Source: Brevundimonas sp. UBA7664
Lineage (GTDB): Bacteria; Pseudomonadota; Alphaproteobacteria; Caulobacterales; Caulobacteraceae
Assembly: GCF_002483305.1 (NCBI RefSeq)
Contig: NZ_DLHQ01000014.1
Location: forward strand, 9,084-62,768
DNA length: 53,685 bases
Direction of reading: 5' to 3'
The notes under the pieces were generated by a model. The model was not told where the DNA came from. It saw nothing but the letters and a program-made list of their open reading frames with translations, and ran no database searches. How positions within the stretch are numbered: the first letter of the stretch is position 1; each line of letters starts with the position of its first letter. Position numbers and translations under genes: made by a program. Shown here in pieces: positions 23,659-32,302 of the stretch.

Positions 23659-25326
23659 CTAGCGGCGCTGGCTCGCACTGCTCGCCCGCGCCGGACCGAA
23701 CTCCGAGCCCGGCATCCATTCCGGCCAGTCGCGGCTGTTCGCCAGATCACGGCCGATCGCATAGATCATCTCCAGATCCTCGACCTGACCGCGCAGGTCC
23801 CAGTCGGGCGACCATTCGTCATCGGCCTGGTGATAGCGACGCGCGCCGTATTCGGAACGGGCCGCGTTCCGCTCGGCGACCGGTTCGTCGCGGAAGGCCC
23901 CGCCGCCGTCGGCATAGGCCATCGGCACGCCGCGCTTGGCGAGCGGGAAATGGTCCGAGCGGAAATAGCTGCCCGAGGCGGGATTGGCGTCGGGCCTGGC
24001 CATCCGGCCCTGACGGGCGGCCTCCGCCGTGATCCGCGCGTCGAGGTTCGACTGTCCCGAGCCGATGATGTCGACGTCGGTCACGCGGCCGTAGACGTTC
24101 ATGGCGTCGATGTTGAAACCGGCGACGGTGGTGGCCAGCGGATAGATCGGGTTGGCGGCGTAGAATTCCGACCCCAGCAGGCCGCTCTCCTCCGCCGTGA
24201 AGCTGATCATCACCACCGACCGCCCGGGCCGCGGTCCCGCGCCCCAGACGCGGGCCATCTCCAGCAGGCCGGCGGTGCCGGTGGCGTTGTCGACGGCGCC
24301 GTTGAAGATGGTGTCGCCGTTGGCGTCAGGCTCGCCGACCCCGATGTGATCCCAGTGGCCGGTATAGAGGATGGTTTCGTCCGGGTGGGTCGCGCCCGGC
24401 AGACGGGCGATGACATTGTGCGTGGTGACCCGGCTCGTCGAGACGTCGAAGGCGCCGCTGAAGCTGGCGCCGGGCAGCGGCACGGGCCGGAAGTCGCGGC
24501 TCCGCGCGCTGACCTTCAGCGCCTCGAAGTCGAGACCGGCGCGGCGGAACAGGTCCACCGCCACGTCGCGCTGCATCCACGCCTCAACCGGAATACGTTC
24601 GGCCGCGGCGTTCTCGCGGACGATGTCGAACTGCGGCGTCGACCAGCTGTTCTGCACCGTCGCCCAGCCATAGGAGGCCGGTGCGGTCTCGTGCACGACG
24701 ATGACCCCGGCGGCGCCCTGTCGGGCCGCCTCCTCATACTTGTAGGTCCAGCGCCCGTAATAGGTCATCGCCCGGCCGTTGAAGGTGTCCAGCGACGGAT
24801 CCTCGAAGTCGGCGTCATTGACCAGCACGACCAGGATCTTGCCGCGCATGTCGACGCCCTTGAAGTCGTCCCAGTTCCGTTCGGGCGCCGTGATACCGTA
24901 GCCGACGAAGACCAGCGGCGCGTTGGTCAGGTCGACGCGCGTCCCGGGCAGGCGGGTCGAGATGACCACCTCCTGGCCCTGGGTCAGGGGGATGGTCTCG
25001 CCGCCGACCTTGAAGCTCGCGCGGATGTTCGAGGCCGTGAACCGGCTCAGCTCGACCGCCTGGGTCCAGCCGCCGTTCGTCCCGCCGGGCTCGAAGCCCG
25101 CCGCGGCGTACTGCTCGCTCAGATAGCGGATGGTCATCTCCTCGGCCGGCGTGGCGATGCCGCGGCCCTGGAAACTGTCGTCGGACAGGATGCGGGCGTG
25201 TTCCGACAGGCGCGCGGCGTCGAACGCGGCGGCGGCCGGCGGCGCGACGGCGCCGCCTTCCATGGTGGCGCAGGCGGAGATCAGGGCGCCGGCGGCGAGC
25301 ACGGCGGCGGTCGAAAACAGACGCAT
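23659..25326 (-). CDS. M28 metallopeptidase lipoprotein, second paralogue
   Basis: A 555-residue relative of the next gene with the same layout. The signal sequence ends in a lipobox (LISAC), so this copy is probably lipid-anchored whereas its neighbour is not. Metal-ligand motifs are TGHWDHIG, NGAVDNATG, TAEESGLLGS, GFNIDAM and RRYHQADDEW. I take the ATG at 25326 (MRLFSTAAVLAAG); a GTG four codons upstream overlaps the only GAGGG ribosome-like site. The 84-base spacing suggests a tandem duplication within one transcript. Confidence 0.92.
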   Translation of the reverse strand: MRLFSTAAVLAAGALISACATMEGGAVAPPAAAAFDAARLSEHARILSDDSFQGRGIATPAEEMTIRYLSEQYAAAGFEPGGTNGGWTQAVELSRFTASNIRASFKVGGETIPLTQGQEVVISTRLPGTRVDLTNAPLVFVGYGITAPERNWDDFKGVDMRGKILVVLVNDADFEDPSLDTFNGRAMTYYGRWTYKYEEAARQGAAGVIVVHETAPASYGWATVQNSWSTPQFDIVRENAAAERIPVEAWMQRDVAVDLFRRAGLDFEALKVSARSRDFRPVPLPGASFSGAFDVSTSRVTTHNVIARLPGATHPDETILYTGHWDHIGVGEPDANGDTIFNGAVDNATGTAGLLEMARVWGAGPRPGRSVVMISFTAEESGLLGSEFYAANPIYPLATTVAGFNIDAMNVYGRVTDVDIIGSGQSNLDARITAEAARQGRMARPDANPASGSYFRSDHFPLAKRGVPMAYADGGGAFRDEPVAERNAARSEYGARRYHQADDEWSPDWDLRGQVEDLEMIYAIGRDLANSRDWPEWMPGSEFGPARASSASQRR

Positions 25327-25402
25327 GGACGGAAACACCCTCAGCCGGAAACAGGGCCCGGACGTTAGGGCGCCGCCTTGCGCCTGTCGATGCGACCCCG
25401 GG

Positions 25403-25978
25403 TCAGGGCAGGACGGGATCGGCCGCCAGCCAGTCGCTGTCGCCGCGACGGCGCAGGCGCAGTTCGATCACCCTCATCGGGTCCCGGCCCGGCATGACGA
25501 AGTCGCCGGTCTCGACCCATTCGCCGTCCCTGAAGGTGGTGACATAGCGCACCTCGCCGCCCCGGGCGGGCGTCGACCAGCGAAAGCCGTCGTCCGTGGC
25601 CTCCAGCGGAAAATCCCCTGCCTGACCGTTGGCGTAGGACCGCATCATGTAACGGTCGGTCTCTTCGTCCCACGAGACCACGGCGAAGGCGTTGAATCCC
25701 GCCGAGCCGTCCGCATTGGCGCTACGTCCCTCGATCACCTTGATCGAGCCGCCCAGCATCGGGCCGATGCGTTCGGTGTGGGGATGGGTCATCCCCTGAC
25801 CCGGGCCCATCGACACGGTGGCCTCGCCGACCCACTCGCCGTCCATCCATGACAGACGCTCCATGGCGGCCCGCTGCTCGGCGGTGCCGACCGGATACAC
25901 GGCCTGGGACGACGCCGTCGTCGCGACGACGAAACTGGCGGCGAGCGCCATCAGGGAAACGCGAAAACCGGACTGCAT
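25403..25978 (-). CDS. secreted protein of unknown function
   Basis: A 191-residue protein with a signal peptide ending near TTASSQAVY. The start at 25978 has GGAGG six bases upstream; an earlier ATG is less well placed. The mature part is strand-rich with motifs such as WMDGEWVGEA, RSYANGQAGDF and VTTFRDGEWVETGDFV, which suggest a lipocalin-like beta barrel similar to DUF1579-type proteins. No function is assigned. It is transcribed in the same direction as the two peptidases 77 bases upstream of them. Confidence 0.75.
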   Translation of the reverse strand: MQSGFRVSLMALAASFVVATTASSQAVYPVGTAEQRAAMERLSWMDGEWVGEATVSMGPGQGMTHPHTERIGPMLGGSIKVIEGRSANADGSAGFNAFAVVSWDEETDRYMMRSYANGQAGDFPLEATDDGFRWSTPARGGEVRYVTTFRDGEWVETGDFVMPGRDPMRVIELRLRRRGDSDWLAADPVLP

Positions 25979-26042
25979 GACCATCCTCCACCTCTTCACT
26001 TTGTTTCATAAAGCACTTTTTGCATGGCGGCAAGCGGGCATG

Positions 26043-26073
26043 AAAAACCCGCCGGCGCTGCGGCGCCGGCGGG
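26043..26073 (-). terminator. intrinsic terminator of petABC
   Basis: On the minus strand an 11-base-pair stem (CCCGCCGGCGC/GCGCCGGCGGG, 26073-26048) with a four-base loop is followed by five T residues. It lies 28 bases beyond the cytochrome c1 stop, and it is the clearest intrinsic terminator in the window. Confidence 0.85.
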
Positions 26074-26100
26074 TCTGACTTTCGGGTATTGCCGGCAGGC

Positions 26101-26973
26101 CTAGTGGGCCACGCCGTTCCAGATCCGGCGGTAGCTGACATAGGTCACCCCCGCGAAGATGAAGAGGAAGATCAGCACGCCCAGACCGGTCTGTTTGCGC
26201 TGGATCTGCTTCGGATCCGAGGCCCAGGCGATATAGGCGGCCACGTCCTTGGCCATCTGGTCGACCGAGGCGACGGTGTCGTCGTCATAGGTCACCTGAC
26301 CGTCGGCCAGCGGGTTCGGCATGGCGATGAAGCCGCCCGGCGGCACATGGGCGCCCTCGGGCATGAAGGGCGTCAGGTCACCCGCCATATATTCGTTGTA
26401 GTACTGGCCGGGACGGATCTGCAGGCCCTGCGGCACAGCCGCATAGCCGGTGAGCAGCGAATAGATGTAGTTGGCGCCGTCGTGGCGCGCCTTGGCCATG
26501 ACCGACAGGTCGGGCGGGGCCGCCCCGCCGTTGGCAGCGGCCGCGGCCGTGGCGTTCGGATAGGGACTGGGGAAGCGGTCGGCGGCAGTGCCGTCGCGCA
26601 TCACCGGCTCGCCGGTCTCGGTGTCGATGTCCGCGATCTGCGTTTCCTTGGCCAGGGCCTTGACGAAGCGGTTCTCGGCCGGATTGGCCTGGTGCGGGTC
26701 ATAGAAGGGCCCGCCCGGCTCGGCCAGGGTGCGGAAATGCATCAGCTCCATGCCGTGGCACGAGGCGCAGACCTCGCGGTACACCTTGTAGCCGCGCTGC
26801 AGCTGGGCCTGGTCGAAGCTGCCGAACGGCCCCTCGAAGCTGAAGCCGCCGCTGCGCAGCGCATGCGCCCCGCCCTCGGCCAGCGCCGGCTGGGCCGCGA
26901 AGGTCAGGCCGGCGGCGGCGGCGATCAGGACCAGGGTCTTCTTCATGGCGCGGATATTCATCTGGAGGGTCAT
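26101..26973 (-). CDS. petC: cytochrome c1 of the bc1 complex
   Basis: A 290-residue haem subunit that passes electrons from the Rieske protein to cytochrome c. The signal peptide ends near AQPALAEG. The haem site is CASCH (residues 69-73), and a Met ligand is likely in FIAMPNPL. A C-terminal anchor, LGVLIFLFIFAGVTYVSYRR, holds it to the membrane. I start at the ATG at 26973, 9 bases after the petB stop; internal ATGs at 26961 and 26946 are alternatives. Last gene of petABC, followed by a terminator. Confidence 0.95.
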   Translation of the reverse strand: MTLQMNIRAMKKTLVLIAAAAGLTFAAQPALAEGGAHALRSGGFSFEGPFGSFDQAQLQRGYKVYREVCASCHGMELMHFRTLAEPGGPFYDPHQANPAENRFVKALAKETQIADIDTETGEPVMRDGTAADRFPSPYPNATAAAAANGGAAPPDLSVMAKARHDGANYIYSLLTGYAAVPQGLQIRPGQYYNEYMAGDLTPFMPEGAHVPPGGFIAMPNPLADGQVTYDDDTVASVDQMAKDVAAYIAWASDPKQIQRKQTGLGVLIFLFIFAGVTYVSYRRIWNGVAH

Positions 26974-26981
26974 GGTCGCGC

Positions 26982-28283
26982 TCAGCCCTTCATCTCGGCG
27001 TCGCCACCGGACAGGACCGGCTCGGAGATCGTCGCCGGGATCGGCAGCGGCGTCTCGCGCAGGCCCACCAGGGGCATGATGATGAGGAAGAAGGCGAAAT
27101 AGTAGGCCGTGGCGAACCGGGTCAGCCAGAGATAGCTGTTCAGATCCCCGTCGATCAGGATGAAGGTCTTGAAGTCCCCGATCACCGGCGCGTCCGGCAG
27201 CTGCGCCCCGCACCAGCCCAGGATCAGGCCGACGAGCACGAAGATGATGAAGAAGGCGCGCATGGTCGGCCGGTAGCGCATCGAGCGCACCTTGGACGTA
27301 TCCAGCCACGGCAGGACGAACAGCACGCCGATGGCGCCGAACATCGCCACCACGCCGCCGAACTTGTCCGGGATGGCGCGCAGGATGGCGTAGAACGGCA
27401 GCATGTACCACTCGGGCACGATGTGCGCCGGCGTCACCAGCGGATTGGCCGGAATGTAGTTGTCGGCGTGGCCCAGGGCGTTCGGCATGAAGAAGACGAA
27501 CAGGGCGAACAGCATCAGGAACAGGATGATGGCGAAGCCGTCCTTGACCGTGAAATACGGGTGGAACGGCAGGGTGTCCTTCTTCTCCCGGTCCTTCGGG
27601 ATCAGGATGCCGACCGGATTGTTCTGACCGGCGGCGTGCAGCGCCCAGAGGTGCAGCACCACGCAGCCGGCGATGACGAACGGCAGCAGATAGTGCAGCG
27701 AGAAGAAGCGGTTCAGCGTGGCGTTGTCGATCGCCGGGCCGCCGCGCAGCCAGATCAGGACCGGCTCGCCGATGACCGGGATGGCCCCGATCAGATTGGT
27801 GATCACCTCGGCGCCCCAGTAGGACATCTGGCCCCACGGCAGGACGTAGCCCAGGAAGGCGGTGGCGATCATCAGGAAGAAGATCAGGCAGCCGATGATC
27901 CAGATCATCTCGCGCGGCGCCTTGTACGAGCCGTAGTACAGCCCGCGCAGCATGTGCAGATAGACCGCGATGAAGAACATCGAGGCCCCGTTGGCGTGGG
28001 TGTAGCGGATGATGTCGCCGCCGTTGACGTCGCGCATGATCCGCTCGACCGAGGCGAAGGCCATCTCGGTGTTGGGCACATAGTGCATGGCCAGGATCAC
28101 GCCGGTGGCGATCTGGATGACCAGGCAGAGAGCCAGGATGCCGCCGAAGGTCCACCAGTAGTTGAGGTTCCTGGGGGTCGGCAGGGCCATATAGTCAGCG
28201 CCGAAGCGGACGATCGGCAGACGGGTGTCGAGCCATTTCTCGATGCCGGTCTTGGGGACGTAGGTGGATTCGTGATCGCTCAT
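26982..28283 (-). CDS. petB: cytochrome b of the bc1 complex
   Basis: A 433-residue polytopic membrane protein that carries the two b haems and the quinol oxidation and reduction sites. Recognisable segments include NYWWTFGGILALCLVIQ, MHYVPNTEMAFASVE, VLPWGQMSYWGA, and the PEWY loop (VPEWYMLPFYAILRA) of the Qo site. Haem-ligand histidines fall in the second and fourth helices. Fused form (not split into b6 and subunit IV), as usual in proteobacteria. Starts 11 bases after the Rieske gene. Confidence 0.97.
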   Translation of the reverse strand: MSDHESTYVPKTGIEKWLDTRLPIVRFGADYMALPTPRNLNYWWTFGGILALCLVIQIATGVILAMHYVPNTEMAFASVERIMRDVNGGDIIRYTHANGASMFFIAVYLHMLRGLYYGSYKAPREMIWIIGCLIFFLMIATAFLGYVLPWGQMSYWGAEVITNLIGAIPVIGEPVLIWLRGGPAIDNATLNRFFSLHYLLPFVIAGCVVLHLWALHAAGQNNPVGILIPKDREKKDTLPFHPYFTVKDGFAIILFLMLFALFVFFMPNALGHADNYIPANPLVTPAHIVPEWYMLPFYAILRAIPDKFGGVVAMFGAIGVLFVLPWLDTSKVRSMRYRPTMRAFFIIFVLVGLILGWCGAQLPDAPVIGDFKTFILIDGDLNSYLWLTRFATAYYFAFFLIIMPLVGLRETPLPIPATISEPVLSGGDAEMKG

Positions 28284-28294
28284 CGGTCTCGCCC

Positions 28295-28834
28295 TCAGCC
28301 GATCTTGATGCGGGTGTCGGAGAGGAACTCATACTCCGGCACGACGAGGTTCAGGGGCGCGGGGCCCTTACGGATGCGGCCCGAGGCGTCGTAGTGCGAC
28401 CCGTGGCAGGGGCAGAACCAGCCGCCGAAATCGCCCGTGCCGAAGGTCGGGATACAGCCCAGGTGGGTGCAGTTGCCCAGCACGACCAGATACGGCTCGT
28501 GACCGGCCTTGGTCCGCTCGGCGTCCGTCTGCGGCTCCTTCAGGTCGCGCGCATTGTTGTCGGCGATGACCCGCTGCAGCTCGGCCGGGGTGCGATAGCG
28601 CACGAACACCGGCTTGCCCTGCCATTTGATCACGACCTGCTGGCCCTCCTGGACCTTGGTCATGTCGAATTCGATCGACGCCAGCGCCAGTGTGTCGGCG
28701 GCCGGGTTCATCGAATTGATCAACGGCCAGGCCATCATGGCTCCGGCCCCCACAGCGGCCGCGCCGGCCGCGATATGGATAAAATCTCTGCGGTTGGGAT
28801 CCGGGTTGTGCGGATCGCCCTGGTCTTCAGCCAC
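28295..28834 (-). CDS. petA: Rieske iron-sulfur subunit of the bc1 complex
   Basis: A 179-residue protein. The start is a GTG at 28834 with AGGAGA eight bases upstream, giving MAEDQGDPHN; the longer frame has no ribosome site. RRDFIHIAAGAAAVGAG is a Tat-type signal anchor. The 2Fe-2S ligands are Cys122 and His124 (CTHLGC) and Cys141 and His144 (CPCHGS), and Cys127/Cys143 form the family's disulfide. First gene of petABC. It is divergent from trmL. Confidence 0.96.
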   Translation of the reverse strand: MAEDQGDPHNPDPNRRDFIHIAAGAAAVGAGAMMAWPLINSMNPAADTLALASIEFDMTKVQEGQQVVIKWQGKPVFVRYRTPAELQRVIADNNARDLKEPQTDAERTKAGHEPYLVVLGNCTHLGCIPTFGTGDFGGWFCPCHGSHYDASGRIRKGPAPLNLVVPEYEFLSDTRIKIG

Positions 28835-29030
28835 CGATTCGTTCTCCTGAGACGCTGACGACACGGCCCTTGGCCCCGCCGCTGCAACGCTGCCGTTCTT
28901 TAGCGGCTTCCCGCGAAACTCGCCCGGCCCGGCTTTGCGGCCCATCGCCGCAAGTCGCGCTGTCCACTTGAGAAACAGTCGCAATTCGAACCGCGACAAG
29001 CCTCCGGGCCGCGCGTATGAGGGCCTTAGA

Positions 29031-29468
29031 ATGCGTCTCGCCCTTTTTCAACCGGCCATTCCCCAGAACGTCGGCGCCTGCATCAGATTGAGCGCCTGTT
29101 TCGGGGTGGAATTGCACATTATCGAGCCCGCCGGCTTCCGTTTCGACGACCGGGCGATGAAGCGCGCCGCACTGGATTACGGCCCGCTGGGCCATATGAC
29201 GCGGCACGCCGACTGGTCCGCCTTCCAGCGCGATCGCGGCCCCGGCCGGCTGATCCTGTTCACGACGAAGGGCGCGACGCCTTTGAACGAATTCGTCTTC
29301 GCGCCGGATGATGTCCTGCTGTTCGGCAGCGAACCGTCGGGCGCGCCGGACTTCGTGCACGACGCCGCCGACGCCCGCGTGGTGATTCCCATCCAGCCCG
29401 GAGCGCGTTCGCTGAACCTGTCGGTCAGCGCCGGGATCGCCTTGTGGGAGGGGTTGCGGCAATCCTGA
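29031..29468 (+). CDS. trmL: TrmL, tRNA (C34/U34)-2'-O-methyltransferase
   Basis: A 145-residue SPOUT methyltransferase that modifies the wobble base of tRNA-Leu. The start at 29031 gives MRLALFQPAIPQNVGACIRL, the usual N-terminus. Knot motifs are FGSEPSGAP and RSLNLSVSAGIALWE. It lacks a strong ribosome site. Divergent from petA, with about 196 bases between the two starts. It is followed by a complex palindromic region. Confidence 0.93.
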   Translation: MRLALFQPAIPQNVGACIRLSACFGVELHIIEPAGFRFDDRAMKRAALDYGPLGHMTRHADWSAFQRDRGPGRLILFTTKGATPLNEFVFAPDDVLLFGSEPSGAPDFVHDAADARVVIPIQPGARSLNLSVSAGIALWEGLRQS

Positions 29469-29469
29469 T

Positions 29470-29650
29470 CCTTCTCCCGTTGGGAGAAGGTGGCCCGCAG
29501 GGCCGGATGAGGGTCGGCGGGTTCAGTCGGCGTAAGCCGCCGCTCCGGTCGTGTCACGGCTTCGCCGACGGCCGCTGATCGACCCTCACCCTTTCGCCTT
29601 GCCGATCGCTACGCTCCCGGAGGCTCAAGCCCTCTCCCAAGGGGAGAGGG
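29470..29650. repeat. large palindromic intergenic element
   Basis: Two hairpins bound it: CCTTCTCCC-GTT-GGGAGAAGG (29470-29490) right after trmL and CCCTCTCCC-AAG-GGGAGAGGG (29630-29650) before the M19 stop. Inside, GATGAGGGTCG and CGACCCTCA face each other as a further inverted pair. The pattern resembles repeat elements common between genes in this bacterial group. No coding is seen. Confidence 0.65.
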
Positions 29651-30916
29651 TTACTCCGGCGCCCCCGCCGCCGGCAGTTGCGCCAGGCCCGGCCGCGCCC
29701 CGCGCTTGCTCGCCGCCACCGCCTCCACCGCGCGCATCACCCGCAGCGCATTCTCGCCCGCCAGCTTGCGGATATCCGCCTCGCTCCAGCCGTTCGCCAT
29801 CAGGGCCGCCAGCAGCCGGGGATAGGCGTCCACCCCTTCCAGCCCGACCGGCAGGGCGTCGACCCCGTCGAAATCGCCGCCGAGGCCGACGTGATCGATC
29901 CCCGCCACGTCGCGCACATGCTGGATGTGGGCGACCACATCGGCGATCGTCGCCGTCGGGATCGGGTGCGCCGCCATCCACGCCGTCATGCCGGCCGTCA
30001 CCGCGCCCGGATCGCCGGGGTTCAGCGACGCCAGTCGCGCGGCCTCGGCCGATCGGTCGGCGCTCCACGCCCGCACCGTCTCGGAGACAAAGCCTGGCAC
30101 GAAGGTGACCATCACCACCCCGCCGTCCTCGGCCATCAGCCGCAGCACGCTGTCGGGCACATTACGCGGATGGTCGGTCACGCCCCGGGCCGAGGAATGG
30201 GAGAAGATCACCGGCGCGTCCGACACCCGCATGGCGTCCAGCATGGTCTCTTCCGAGACATGGCTCAGGTCGACCATCATCCCCAGCCGGTTCATCTCGC
30301 GCACCACATCCTCGCCGAACGGCGACAGTCCGCCCCATTTCGGCGCGTCGGTGGCGCTGTCGGCCCAGGTGGTGGTGCGGGAGTGGGTCAGGGTGATGTA
30401 GCGGGCCCCGGAGTCGTAGAACTCGCGCAGCAGGCCCAGCGAATCATCGATCGAATAGCCGCCCTCCATCCCGATCAGGCTGGCGATCTTTCCCCGCCGG
30501 TGGATGCGCTCGATGTCGGCGGCGGTGGTCGCGATCTCGAAGACCCCGGGATGGGCGGCGACGATCCGCTTGACCGTGTCGATCTGCTCGAAGGTCGCCA
30601 CCGCCGCATCGGGCGGGCTCATCGAGGCGGGCACATAGACCGACCAGAACTGCGCGCCCACGCCGCCAGCGCGCAGCCGCGGGATGTCGGTGTGCAACCG
30701 GGTCGAGTCGTCCAGATTGGCCGTCAGGTCGACGGCATGGGGATCGTTGCCGTGGTTCTGGCGCAGAGCCCAGGGCAGGTCGTTGTGACCGTCGATCAGC
30801 GGCGTCCGCTCCAGGATCCGCCGCGCCCGCGCCTCGCCGGGATCCGCCGCCTGCGCCAGCACGGGCCCCGCCATCAATACGGCGGCGACGGAGGACAGAA
30901 GGACGGTGCGGATCAT
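29651..30916 (-). CDS. secreted M19 dipeptidase (renal-dipeptidase-like)
   Basis: A 421-residue zinc dipeptidase. The start is the ATG at 30916 with GGGAG upstream, giving a signal peptide that ends near PVLAQAAD. The amidohydrolase metal ligands are visible: HND in LIDGHNDLPW, the Glu of IGMEGGYS, and His in DLSHVSEE and FSHSSARG. The DHVGLGGDFDG motif is typical. The family hydrolyses a range of dipeptides in the periplasm. It is divergent from hemF. Confidence 0.94.
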   Translation of the reverse strand: MIRTVLLSSVAAVLMAGPVLAQAADPGEARARRILERTPLIDGHNDLPWALRQNHGNDPHAVDLTANLDDSTRLHTDIPRLRAGGVGAQFWSVYVPASMSPPDAAVATFEQIDTVKRIVAAHPGVFEIATTAADIERIHRRGKIASLIGMEGGYSIDDSLGLLREFYDSGARYITLTHSRTTTWADSATDAPKWGGLSPFGEDVVREMNRLGMMVDLSHVSEETMLDAMRVSDAPVIFSHSSARGVTDHPRNVPDSVLRLMAEDGGVVMVTFVPGFVSETVRAWSADRSAEAARLASLNPGDPGAVTAGMTAWMAAHPIPTATIADVVAHIQHVRDVAGIDHVGLGGDFDGVDALPVGLEGVDAYPRLLAALMANGWSEADIRKLAGENALRVMRAVEAVAASKRGARPGLAQLPAAGAPE

Positions 30917-30993
30917 GGCGGGCTCCCGGATGGCGATGGCGGACAGTGCCAGAGGAGGCGGCGAAGGCAAGCGGCGGCTGACGACCAAGCCTT

Positions 30994-31020
30994 CTCCCTC
31001 CCCTGCCCCTGGGGAGGGAG
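30994..31020. repeat. CTCCCTCCCC/GGGGAGGGAG hairpin in the hemF leader
   Basis: A 10-base stem with a 7-base loop, 48 bases before the hemF start. Same core as the DUF559 inverted repeat (6421-6443 and 6915-6938) and the hairpin at 21544. Confidence 0.6.
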
Positions 31021-31067
31021 ACCGCGCCACTCTTCTCCCGTCCGGCCAGACCACTTACAGGAGGCCC

Positions 31068-31946
31068 ATGATCACCGCCAACGACCTGTCCCTCGATCAA
31101 CAGAAGACCGAAGCTCGCGCCTGGTTCGAGACCCTGCGCGACCGCATCCATGCCGCCTTCGAGGCCCTCGAGGACGAAGCCGCCGCCGACCTCTTCCCCG
31201 GCGAACCGGGCCGCTTCGTGCGGACGCCCTGGGAGCGGCCGGAGGGCGGCGGCGGCGTCATGGGCATGATGCATGGCCGGCTGTTCGAAAAGGTCGGGGT
31301 CCACGTCTCGACCGTGCACGGGACCTTCCCGGCCGACTATGCCAAGGGCGTCCCCGGCGCCGCCGACGATCCCCGCTTCTTCGCCACCGGCATCAGCCTG
31401 ATCGCCCATCCGGTCAGCCCGCGCGTCCCGGCCGTGCATATGAACACCCGCTTCATCGCCACCACGAAAAGCTGGTTCGGCGGCGGCGGCGACCTGACGC
31501 CCGTGCTCGACGTCGACCGCCGCCCGGACGCCCCCGACACCCTCGCCTTCCACGCCGCCATGAAGGCCGCCTGCGACGCCCACGACCCCGCCTGGCATGC
31601 GAAGTTCAAGGCCTGGTGTGACGAGTATTTCTGGCTGCCCCACCGCAACGAGCCGCGCGGCACCGGCGGCATCTTCTACGACCACCACGACAGCGGCGAC
31701 CGGGCCCGCGACTTCGCCTTCACCCGCGACGTCGGCGTGAATTTCCTCGACGTCTATACGCGGATCGTGCGCGGTCGCATGGGCGAACCATGGACCGCCG
31801 AAGAGCGCGAGGAACAGCTGATCCGCCGCGGCCGCTATGTCGAGTTCAACCTGCTCTACGACCGCGGCACCATGTTCGGCCTCAAGACCGGTGGCAATGT
31901 CGAGTCGATCCTCAGCTCGATGCCGCCCGTGGTGAAGTGGCCCTAG
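31068..31946 (+). CDS. hemF: HemF, oxygen-dependent coproporphyrinogen III oxidase
   Basis: Converts coproporphyrinogen III to protoporphyrinogen IX in haem synthesis using oxygen. The 292-residue protein starts at the ATG with AGGAGG five bases upstream. Motifs include VHMNTRFI, KSWFGGGGDLTP, RGTGGIFYD and the C-terminal YVEFNLLYDRGTMFGL. Its TAG stop shares a CTAG with the stop of the convergent membrane gene. Confidence 0.97.
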   Translation: MITANDLSLDQQKTEARAWFETLRDRIHAAFEALEDEAAADLFPGEPGRFVRTPWERPEGGGGVMGMMHGRLFEKVGVHVSTVHGTFPADYAKGVPGAADDPRFFATGISLIAHPVSPRVPAVHMNTRFIATTKSWFGGGGDLTPVLDVDRRPDAPDTLAFHAAMKAACDAHDPAWHAKFKAWCDEYFWLPHRNEPRGTGGIFYDHHDSGDRARDFAFTRDVGVNFLDVYTRIVRGRMGEPWTAEEREEQLIRRGRYVEFNLLYDRGTMFGLKTGGNVESILSSMPPVVKWP

Positions 31947-32275
31947 GGCTGGTCGGTGCTCTGGGGCCTGTCCTCCGACCGGGATCGATGCGCGAAATCC
32001 GCAGTGGCCCACATGATCACGCAGGCAATCACAACAGCCGGCAGGAACAGCAACATCGCCCCGAGCGGGAGCAACGGCCCGGGCCCCGCCGTGGCGACTG
32101 CACCGACCATGTAGATCGTCGTGACGACAGCCGCCACGCTGACGCCTGCAAAGCCGCCGGGCAGTCGTGTTCGATACGGCGACACCGCGAGGGAAACCGC
32201 CACTACGACCGCAGCGAAGAGCAGCGCCGCATCACCGTAGTCCCAAGGATTGAAGAGCCAGGTCACGAACGTCAC
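31943..32275 (-). CDS. small inner-membrane protein, unknown
   Basis: A 110-residue protein with hydrophobic stretches at about 14-34, 44-62 and 70-90, suggesting three membrane helices, and a charged C-terminal tail. I choose the GTG at 32275, where GGAAGG lies six bases upstream; a TTG seven codons earlier lacks such a site. No family recognised. Its base composition is a little less GC-rich than neighbours. The stop overlaps the convergent hemF stop in CTAG. Confidence 0.65.
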   Translation of the reverse strand: MTFVTWLFNPWDYGDAALLFAAVVVAVSLAVSPYRTRLPGGFAGVSVAAVVTTIYMVGAVATAGPGPLLPLGAMLLFLPAVVIACVIMWATADFAHRSRSEDRPQSTDQP

Positions 32276-32302
32276 ATCGGTCCTTCCCGTCTCCAAATTG
32301 CG

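Noticed and set aside
26974..28155. upstream part of a 684-residue frame continuing into cytochrome c1
   Set aside because: This part is the out-of-frame reading of petB; only the last 290 codons encode cytochrome c1. No fusion of the two is implied.
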